DNA of 27,837 nt from Byssochlamys sp. IMV 00236 (taxonomy: Eukaryota; Ascomycota; Eurotiomycetes; Eurotiales; Thermoascaceae), in contig MSJH02000718.1 in the NCBI GenBank assembly GCA_001931875.2, positions 1 to 27,837 on the forward strand. The letters run 5' to 3'. Under the pieces are notes generated by a model that did no database searches, was not told the origin of the DNA, and worked only from the letters and a program-made list of their open reading frames with translations. Made by a program: the position numbers and the translations under genes. This document shows, piece after piece, positions 19,710 through 27,837 of the stretch (position 1 is its first letter; each line of letters starts with the position of its first letter).

Positions 19710-21131
19710 CTATTGTTGATTACAACATTCAGAAGTATACTTCTTATTCGTAGGGCGTTTGAGGCTACTGGATTTTTGGTGACCCTTGCCTCCACATCCC
19801 TTACATCCTTTGATAGCATCAACAAGTACGGAGTTAGCAAATTTTGCAGAGAGTGTAGGATTAGATCGTAACTGCATGCCGGTATTTCGAGTTCTTATAT
19901 CGCTTGGTTCGTCTTGTAAAGGCATGAAATCAACAGTAGATGGCTAAGAAGGAACTGATGTTGCAAGAGTCTCTGGAATTTTTGGAATCTCAGGAACCTC
20001 AATCTGCACGATGGTGTCAAATGTAGTGTTGACTTGGACAGTAGGCGTATCGATACCTTCAGTCTCAGAAATGACCCCAGCTGGGGCAATTGTTTCAATT
20101 ATAGGAGTAGCTTGTACAATTGCAACTGGTGCGACGACTTTGGAAGCTTTGGGATTTTGGGTAGAGCCCCGTCTACGTTTGCTGGAGATGTTATTGTCAG
20201 TAATAGTCATGTGACGGTTTCGAGCTATATGTCCTTTATTGCCACATGTAAAACATCGGTGTTTCTCCTTCGGAGCTTTAGTACATTCCTCTCTGTAGTG
20301 GTCGGATGCTTTGAAGTAGGCACAGTGTTTACCTATATTGGACCATGTACCAAGACATAAGGTATTGTCGTCTTCTGGGCCGATCTTATACGTGAGTGTT
20401 TCATATTGTTTAATAGCGTGATTGGACCTTTCTGTATACAGATACCCATTGCCAATGAACCAGCAGCCTGACTAATCATCAAAGTATATAAATATTTCGC
20501 CAACAACAGCATAGCGAAGAAAGTTGTTCAGAAGACTGTGACGAAGCTTGTCTAGTTGCAGGTAGGCAATTTGGAGAGGTTAACTTTGAGTAAGGCCTGG
20601 TCAGAGTGCACAGCTGGTGAAGCATAAAAGGATTGTCCATCAATAGTGATAGGACAGAAATAGTTGGATCTATCAATGATATCTCAATGGTGGTGCCGTT
20701 GAGGCGGGTAGCCCAACTCCGAAGGGGAAAACTTCGTTGATTTTTCTTGCCAAAGAAGCTTTCGAGTGGTCAAGATGGCTTGGTACATGGTAGAAGACAG
20801 AGTCATCTATGGTTCCTATACGATGAACGACGCTTCTTTCTTTATCGTTATCCGTGCCGGCAACGTTTTGTAAAAGATATAAAGAGAATTCTTTAGAAGG
20901 CACTGATTTAGTTGAAGATTTGCCCAAAGTGGATGATCTCAGAGATTTATTTGATCGCAAGGAGAGTGAAGTTGAAGAAGCAGTGACGGAAGCGTAGCTA
21001 CGAGAAGGAACATCAGGTAGACCAGTGAAGACGTATTCTGAAATGGTGGGAGGAGACGACTGAGATGTTGTGGAATTTGGGAGGTTGGTGTTAGCAAACG
21101 GCACAAAAGTATTTTGTAGCGGAGGAAGCAT
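19710..21131 (-). pseudogene. LINE ORF1/gag-like retroelement relic
   Basis: An ATG at 21131 opens a Ser/Thr/Pro-rich N-terminal part, then VPSKEFSLYLLQN and KASLARKINEVFPFGVG. The path shifts frame near 20690 (NGTTIEISL, then RSNYFCPITIDGQSFYASPA) and again near 20545 (LDKLRHSLLNNFLRYAVVGE, SGCWFIGNGYLY, an RRM-like fold). Two CCHC zinc knuckles follow, both damaged: C-A-Y-F-x4-H-x4-C has Phe for the second Cys, and CFTCGNKGHIARNR has Arg for the last Cys. A Lys/Arg-rich and then Pro/Thr-rich tail ends in CKGCGGKGHQ. In-frame TAG codons occur at 20474-20472 and 19946-19944. The N-terminal spacer, RRM-like part and zinc knuckles fit ORF1 of fungal non-LTR retrotransposons. No ORF2 is present. 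It is an old, inactive copy. Confidence 0.75.
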
Positions 21132-21392
21132 GGCTGTCGTGTGGTGTAGTTACAGTTCAGGTTGGAGTGCGGATAATTTTGGTGTACATTTTGAACAGGA
21201 CTGCTTTTCGTCAGCATACAGCTTTTTTTTGTTGAAGTACTAATAAGAAATGTCAGATGCATACACTCTTAATTAGTGACATCTTAATAAAAAAAAAAAT
21301 GCTGCAAAAACAAAGACTACACGTGTACACATTAGTGACTAACATTACTTAGCTTTGCTTGCTTTCGAATATTCTTATATGCGATGCTACAC

Positions 21393-24384
21393 TTAAAAAA
21401 TGCCATAATGTAACCCTTTATTGTAATTGCTTTTTTTATAACAAGCTATTACAGTGTTAACTGGATTTTCGAGATAATTTCTATAGTTGTTATCGTTTGT
21501 ATCCAGCACTTACAAGTTGTTGCCACTCAAATTTTCAAGATTCGCCAAGAAGGTAGTACCGTTGAATGATATCTTAGAGACTGTGTAAAAATGTACACCT
21601 GAAGGCTAGGTTGAGTAAACTTTGCCGTGCAGGATGTACTTTGTCTCTGCTATTTCAACAACATACAGGAATTGCTGAGGAATCTTTTTAATAGCTGTTG
21701 GAGCAATGTTGGTCAAGTCAGAAAGGAAAAGAGGCGGTTTTTCTGTTTCGATTAAGTTGTGCCTTGTGGTGATGCCAGGCACTTCAGCTGAATCTTCGCC
21801 TAGTTCACGGGTACAATCCATGCACTGTGATTCTTTTGATTTATGTAGAGCTTGCATCAGTGAATAGCTGTAGTGCAAGTATGGCATGTTGTTTGATATA
21901 TATCCGAAATGGCTTTGATTTCTTGAACAGAGTTTAAATGCATAAAATAGCCCAATGTCACAGAAGGATCTTGCTGAAGGCGACAGATCATTAAGGAATG
22001 TTTCCAAAACTTCATTGCAATCTCCCCAAAAACCTTCACCTCTATTGTTGACCTTGTTTTCCCATACAAACTTTCTCATCGAATAAGAAGCGCGGTTACG
22101 ACCATCGTCGGTATTCGATCTATGCCATTATATTATGTCTTCAAAATAGAATCGAATTTGTTGTGAGGATCGAAGTTGCTCAGCATTGCTTCTTCAAAAT
22201 GAGGCATTACAGAATGCCATAACAGCTCAAAGATGGAATTGATATAACAAGAGTTGGCTGTGCTTGGGCGTAATATCTTGTTGTATTGATGAATGTTGGC
22301 AGCATGCTGCTCTAGCGTTTTTTCTGTAATGTCAATGGTCATTTCGCTATCACTACCTTCATCACATTCTTTGTTGACAGCTTCATCGGCTTCATGGTCA
22401 GTGTCTTTAATCAAAAGGTCTCTGATTCCTTCTGGCAACTCTTCTAACAGCTCAGAGTAATCCTTTTGCTTTTGTTTTCTTTCATTGCTTGGGTGCATGA
22501 AGTATTTCTCGATGAATTACTTCAACTTATCTTCTGCTACAAATTCTCTAAGCAAATCAGTTTCTTTTAACTGAAAAAATAAATTTTCAATGGCATTCAT
22601 GTCGTTCATACTAAAGTCTGGAACTCCTTCTACAGACAACTGTTCTTCAATCAACTGTTCAAAAAGTTATGAGTTCCAAGCTCAAAATCGTCTTTCTCAT
22701 TATCAGTATCAGCAACTTCAGGAAGCTCTCTCTTTTTTGAAGCTGTAGTGGTTTTATCAGCATGATCAGCTGCAGCTGTGGTTTTTTGTTTACCAAAAAT
22801 TGCTTTGTTGTTGTCGGGAGCTCTGCTGTCGCTCATCTTGTAAAAGCCGATAATCTTTCTTTGCTTTCTTTTTCTCTTGTTTTGACCGTAACGGGGTTGA
22901 ATTCCATCAGTAAAAAATGCACTCAACCTCTGACCGTCCTTCTTTGCATACTGTAGCAAGTATTTCAAGGAAGAAGCAAGCAGCTGTTCTTTGACAATTA
23001 CGATATACAAAGCGCTGTGGTAAGATTCAACAGCGTTGGAAGTTCTAGTTTTGTGATTGAATAGACCGTGATGCTGAGGATTACCAAAACGGAATATTAT
23101 ACTTGAAATAGAAGACTGTAACCACCACCTCAACCAGCTCTTACAATTGGGAAACTTGATACAGAGAGATAGAACGGTCCTATAGAATTCTTCCCTGATG
23201 GCTGTCGTTCGTAACACATATACAAGCTTTGTAAACTCTGCTTGATATCCTTGAGGAACAACAGCGTAATTGGAAGCTATTCTTTTAACTGACTGCATCC
23301 AATGCATATAACAGCCTTTTACGTAGGCTATTCCATCTTCAATATCCTCATTACCACTGCTATTCGAAAATGTGCATCTATAGGCTTCCAAAATCCCCTT
23401 CCTTTGGGCAGCAGAAAAATCCATAACCACAACAAGGAAAGATTTTCTAGATATACCAAAGTACTGAAAGAACGCGCCAAAGTACATTTTGAAAAATGTC
23501 CATTCAAGGCCACCGATGATAGCTTGGAAGATTACAAGGTGCTTCTTCAAGTGTGAGACATAAATTACGCTGGAGCAGAGATAGTAGTTGTCCTTAACAG
23601 CCTTGTAAGTGATATCGGTGACGATGGGTTGAGAGCTAAATGGTAACTCAAACTTCTTCATATCAGGAGAGCAAAATATGATACAGAAAGCTTGTTTTGC
23701 AGCTTCCGCAGACGAAATGAAGCCTTCATATTCGTTCTCAATCTCTTCGAATTCTCCAAAAAAACTGGCGCGAGAAGAAACGCCCATCCTCTGCTTGACA
23801 TTGTTCAATTCGTATTTTGCACGGTCCTCATTGATCAAAATTTTGCTTATAGAGTTGTATAGAAGGAACAACTCCCCCAGTTCTAGATGAAACTCCAACA
23901 ACAGCCTTGTTGGGTTTGACGTGGGAATCTTCATCAACTTTCTCATCAAGACGAAACTTCTCTGTAACTGTCAGATGCTTAGGCAAGTATGTGCTGTGGC
24001 TATGCTTTCTGTTGTGCACCATTTTGCGCTTTCCGTCACCGAACTTAGAGTTGACCGTAACGGCGCAAAGCCTTCTTTCCAAACTGGAATCGCAAATAAG
24101 ACATTGCTGCTTCTCAATATTCTTCTTAAGAGTGTAAGGTCTGCAATCGATTTCATAAAAGGTGCATTCAGGGATGTTACAGTATACAGATCCAAGGCAC
24201 TTTTTACGAATAACATGAGTATGCTTGCCCTTTTTACGTTCTTTGTTGTATGTTTTCTCTAAGCACCACCCAATGACAAGGTTAACGCCAACATATTCGC
24301 TCTCTTCTTCACTGTAAAGAACTACAGACTCTTCTGTTACATCACCGTCAGGAAACTGGGCGATAAAGAGGGTAATGGGTTCAT
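21393..24384 (-). pseudogene. Decayed Mutator-like transposase fused to a USP-like cysteine protease
   Basis: One interrupted path of ~1000 codons. The N-terminal part (from 24384 to about 23850) has Cys/His pairs (CLGSVYC..PEC, CLICDSS, HNRKHSH) like the WRKY-GCM1/FLYWCH zinc fingers of MULEs. The transposase block (23949-22651) carries DDE candidates D in TDITYK (23616-23614), D in VVMDFSAAQRKG (about 23421) and E in SNAVESYHS (23028-23026), plus GCYMHW, the C/H motif between the second D and E. A basic/acidic linker leads to a C-terminal block with a USP-type Cys box (NSCYINSIFELLW, Cys at 22249-22247), a CxxC (CMDC) and a His region (GVHFY, His at 21593-21591). Damage: probable indel just after the ATG, frameshifts near 23850, 22665 and 22120, stops at 22519-22517, 21608-21606 and 21512-21510. 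A TATATAAATAGG lies ~150 bp upstream. Terminal inverted repeats were not found. Confidence 0.82.
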
Positions 24385-24479
24385 GTTGTTGTTTGATTTT
24401 TGTTAAAGATTAAAATACACTGTAAAGTTGCTTTGAAAAAAAAATGCATTTTATTGGCGGCTTAAAAAGGTACACCAAA

Positions 24480-25928
24480 ATTATATGCATTCAATGTAAA
24501 ATCATTATTTTTTTAAATAAGCCACAATCAAAAGTATATAAATAGGTGTTTTTTTTTTCTTTTTTCTATTTTATTTTCTTTTCTTTTCTTTTCAATTACA
24601 ACCTACCTTCGCTCTAGGATTTTTTTTTTTTTTTTTCTTTTACTTTTACCTTTCTTTCGGGAAAGGTCACAGCCTACCTGCGCTCTAGGACCCATTTTTT
24701 TTTTTCTTTTACTTTTACCTTTCTTTCGGGAAAGGCCATACCCTACCTTCGCTCTAGGGCCATCTTCCTTTCGGGGAAGTTTTTTTCTTCTTTTTTTAGT
24801 ACAGAAATATGAAATGAAAAAAATGAAAAAAAGGCAGAAGCTGATCATGACATGAAAATGTTGTGTTTATGTTCTCTGTGTAATCTTTAACTGTTTTAAA
24901 GCACTTATGTCTGAGTAAGAGCAAAGGACAGAAAAAAGACTATAGGTTGATGAGATTGTTGAACATCTTTTATTAATGGGAAGGCAAGATGAGTAGCTCA
25001 TTAAAGCAATGTAAGGCTTGATCTTTACAATCAGACAGTTACAAACTAAATTAATACAAGTACGCAGTACTTTAAGTATGCCAGAACATGACAGTTATTA
25101 AACAATAAAGTTCCCAGGATCTTCATATGATTCCCAAATGTTGAATAAAAACTATCAATTAAAAGAGAAATAACCAAACTAAAAAATATATTTGTTAATT
25201 GGCTTTATTAAGGCTAGTATTTACATTAAATGTGAGACATTCTTTTCAATTGACTTTTCATAGAGTTTTTATTAATAACATTTGAGGCAAAGAGAAAGAG
25301 TTAGAACGAGTCGGATAAAGTACAATGTGTCTTAATATTTACAAACTTGATTGACGCATTCAACGCATTAGTACATACAGCACTCATAGGCAGTAACAGC
25401 ATGTTAAAAGAAACATAATATTGACCACAAAACGCGCTCATAGAATGCGTCATGGTCAACTCTTGTTGGTCATAAGCAATCCTGTTTCTTTGTTTTTTCT
25501 TCATAACAAAAGAAGCTTTGTTGGTGTGTACCTGTAATTATTTTTTTATTATCATTCGTCTATATCACTAACGTTACTCTTTTAGATTTGGGAGTGGCCT
25601 TTAATTTTTAAAATGTGCATTTCGTGCTTCATGGCTTCGTGTCTGGCCAACAAAAGCTTATTCGGGGGAGAGTGAGACTGATGATGGCTTTTTTTTGTTA
25701 AATATGTAAATGAGTGGGTGTTAAAACTACTTGGTCAAAATAGTGACTGATTTCATAATGTAAGCGAAACACCACTTGTTCAAGAGAAAACAAACATAGT
25801 TTGACATGCAAAATGTGTATCATGAAATATTTGTTTAAACGTACTATGTGTCTTGATTTTTTGGACTGTTCTTTTTAATTTGAGAAGGAGGGCAAAAGCG
25901 AATTTCTCTTCTTTAATAAAAAAAAAAG
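24480..25928. other. Minisatellite and gene-free AT-rich DNA before NCA2
   Basis: Apart from the tandem repeat at 24602-24779, I see no gene or structured element. An 81-codon minus-strand frame at 24848-24603 is only the translation of the tandem repeat. The last few hundred bases are presumably the NCA2 promoter; there is no clear TATA box. Confidence 0.55.
24602..24779. repeat. ~70-bp minisatellite, about 2.5 copies
   Basis: Units begin CCTACCTTCGCTCTAGG at 24602, 24673 and 24742 (spacing 71 and 69 bp). Each full unit continues with a T tract, CTTTTACTTTTACC and then TTTCTTTCGGGAAAGG, which is partly self-complementary. The third unit is truncated after CCTTTCGGGGAAG. Copies differ by a few substitutions and by T-tract length. 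It borders the 5' end of the Mutator-like relic. Confidence 0.85.
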
Positions 25929-27806
25929 ATGGATACTTTTATTAGTGAGCATATAAAGCAGCTTGACGCGTCTCTTGATACAACATTCACAAAGCATGTA
26001 CAAGAGTACAGCTCGGTTCAGCAGATAAGCGATAACTTGTTAAAGTCAACACAAGCGCTTGACCTTTCGTCATTACCATCTCTAGAACATATTCGAGACA
26101 ACTTGGCGACATTGACACAACTTCGAGAAAAAGAAAGCACTGACACAGATTTAGAGTGGCTATTTATTGCCAAGTGTACGTTGGCTGTTTATGGATACGT
26201 TTTCTCAGATGTGTTGAACTTGACACTTCCTGTGTCTGAATCGATCGATTATTGGAATGGAATCGAGGGTAGCACATGGCAAGAAACATATTATGCCTTA
26301 CAAAGTAAACCTTCATTAAGCTTATACAAAAAAAGATACTAATTCATTCTTAATAAGCCATGCCTTTTCGTCTTTACTCACTTGCTAGGGACGCAACCCG
26401 CCATATCTCCAATTCAGTCGATATGCAATCACTATTCACCTCTTCTGATTACTTGCTGACACAACTATTTCCAATTCACAGCAGAAAATCACTTGATGCT
26501 CGTAAATTCTTTGGCTCGCTTCAACGTCGTCCCTTTCTATTGCAAATGATTCATGAAGAGATTCGACTCAAGAGAAAAGCCTTGGAAAAATTCCGTTCTG
26601 AACAAGCAGCCAATTTAGGCATGCTGCTGACCGCGTCTCCTCAGTTCAATAACTCGGCAGAAGGAAAAACGTTTGGACAGTCGGTCGGATCTCAAGTGAA
26701 CCAGAGTGTACAAATGCTATCATTTCTCTTGAATCCAGATACGACAATTAATCAGGCGTCGATGCTAACCTCTCTTGCTGACACCTCAAAGGAGGCAGTT
26801 ATCGATAGCGTCGTTGATGCTCTCACGCGTATCATCCATCAATGGCCCAACGCCCGCAAGAGGCACGTTGCGGCCGTACAAGAGTCATATGGTAAACCCT
26901 CTAGGCTGACGCGATATTGGATTCCGGCTGTCCTTTCTTATTTTCTTGGCCAGATCGCCCTTCGATATGCTCTAAACCGAAAGGAGGATATTGTCCGGTG
27001 CGTGGGGGAACTTGGAAACACAGTGCATGATTTCTTAATTAATTGGGTTTGGGAACCTGTGAGGAAAGTTTGGGAAACGATCAGGTTGAAGGACCAGCAG
27101 CTGAGACTTTTGAGCAAGCAGGGATTGCAAAGTGATTTAGAGGTATGTGTATTTATAATTGTGCTCACACGCTTGTGTGTGTGTATCTAAGGAAAGTGCT
27201 AAATTTTATAAAGTCATTGGAACGAATGGTCATTGGGTTTGCAAAAGATAATCTACATTGGACAGAAGGCGATCTTGCTAAGCTGGCAGAAGACATTCGG
27301 GAAGGAGATATTTCAGTTGTGTTGAGGGAGTATGAAAAAGAGATAAAAGTAAGCAGGGAATTGTATTTGTTATGTTTAGAAGCTCATCTTTTTATTTTAA
27401 TAGAGTCCTTTGAAAAACGCTGTTCTTGGTATATAAAAGAAAGACTTAAAAGAAAGATGTTGATTCTAGCTTATATAGGCGACTTACTTCAGACCATTCT
27501 TATTCAAGTACAGAAAACAAAGGTGGATGTTGATTTAGCAATGTCTGCTCTAGACAAGTTGCTTCGATCCAACGAGCTTAATTTTGCCTTCTTAGGTTCG
27601 TGTGACATATAATTTCAATTGATTGTATTTAAATAATGAAAATATAGCTGTTGCGCCTTCCATGTTGCTCACATGGGCATCGGCCTCATGGTTAAAAGGC
27701 TTAATAGAGGGAAGAACGAAGCAGCGTATTGCTAAAGCTGGATTACCTATCCGTGAAACACTCAGGTATATATTATTCTCTCCTTAAATCTATGTGTCTG
27801 ACCACG

Positions 27807-27837
<31 letters not shown>
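25929..27837 (+). CDS. NCA2: NCA2, nuclear control of ATP synthase (3'-truncated by window)
   Basis: Mitochondrial membrane protein needed in yeast for correct expression of ATP synthase subunits 6 and 8 (family knowledge). Six exons are visible: 25929-26304, 26358-27142, 27214-27348, 27404-27428 (only 25 nt), 27479-27595 and 27648-27765. Introns of 50-71 bp keep frame for 518 codons; the coding part continues after a donor (AG|GTATAT) at 27766. The ATG at 25929 follows an A tract. Conserved NCA2 stretches include SLQRRPFLLQMIHEEIRLK, ERMVIGFAKDNLHW, KNAVLGDLLQTILIQVQKTK and NFAFLAVAPSML. Two membrane segments are predicted, IPAVLSYFLGQIALRYAL and APSMLLTWASASWLKGLI. Yeast Nca2 has ~616 aa, so about 100 residues lie outside. 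No damage is seen. Confidence 0.93.
27807..27837. repeat. T16A15 tract at the window end
   Basis: Uninterrupted T16 followed by A15 to the last base, apparently in intron 6 of NCA2, 41 bases after the donor. It is the third T(n)A(n) tract of the window and may mark an assembly edge. Confidence 0.85.

Noticed and set aside
24603..24848. 81-codon Lys/Arg-rich repeat protein
   Set aside because: It is only the translation of the ~70-bp minisatellite; there is no independent coding evidence.
1..27837. CRISPR array, phage or bacterial defence system
   Set aside because: There are no regularly spaced repeats, and the whole window is intron-bearing eukaryotic DNA.

Overview
This is AT-rich nuclear DNA from a filamentous fungus, most likely Mucoromycota/Mucorales (inference). 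The evidence is many very short introns (47-71 bp, GTAAGT-like donors, CTAAC/CTAAT-like branch points), homopolymer-rich intergenic DNA, and a mix of fungal housekeeping genes with zygomycete-style transposon relics. No bacterial operon, rRNA, tRNA or CRISPR array was found.

Left part, 1-14.5 kb, conserved genes. A first exon of an unidentified minus-strand gene (333-225) leaves the window to the left; its intron holds a ~199-bp candidate MITE with perfect 19-bp inverted ends. Divergent from it is a Glo3/ArfGAP2-3-type Arf GTPase-activating protein (1177-2623, 4 exons). It converges, with 79 bp between stop codons, on a secreted aspartic protease (4033-2703). A second, GPI-anchored aspartic protease lies upstream on the same strand (7598-6013). 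The two proteases share an intron that splits the active-site DTG|S codon, so they are paralogues. Between them is a cryptic, unrecognised and probably decayed multi-exon gene (about 5190-4207). Then come a 1070-aa Bre4/aromatic-acid-exporter-like membrane protein (12806-9309, 6 exons) and a Vrg4-type Golgi GDP-mannose transporter (14495-13159, 5 exons).

Middle part, 14.9-24.8 kb, transposon graveyard. In order: a fungal transposon-protein relic (14961-15347); a five-exon unknown gene with one in-frame stop (15852-16936) flanked by related palindromic sequences; a small two-exon coiled-coil gene (17448-17723); a frameshifted LINE ORF1/gag-like relic with damaged zinc knuckles (21131-19710); and a 3-kb decayed Mutator-like element (24384-21393). 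The last is the most notable object: one long reading path runs from an N-terminal Cys/His zinc-binding region through a DDE transposase to a C-terminal USP-type (ubiquitin-protease-like) cysteine protease. A ~70-bp minisatellite lies next to its 5' end.

Right part, 25.9 kb to the end: the first six exons of NCA2 (mitochondrial control of ATP synthase subunits 6/8), including a 25-nt microexon. The gene runs off the window, which ends in a T16A15 tract.

The conserved genes belong to separate pathways (COPI traffic, wall/secreted proteolysis, transport, Golgi glycosylation, mitochondria); I see no functional cluster. Exon coordinates come from reading splice sites and keeping frame; no alignment or RNA data was available.
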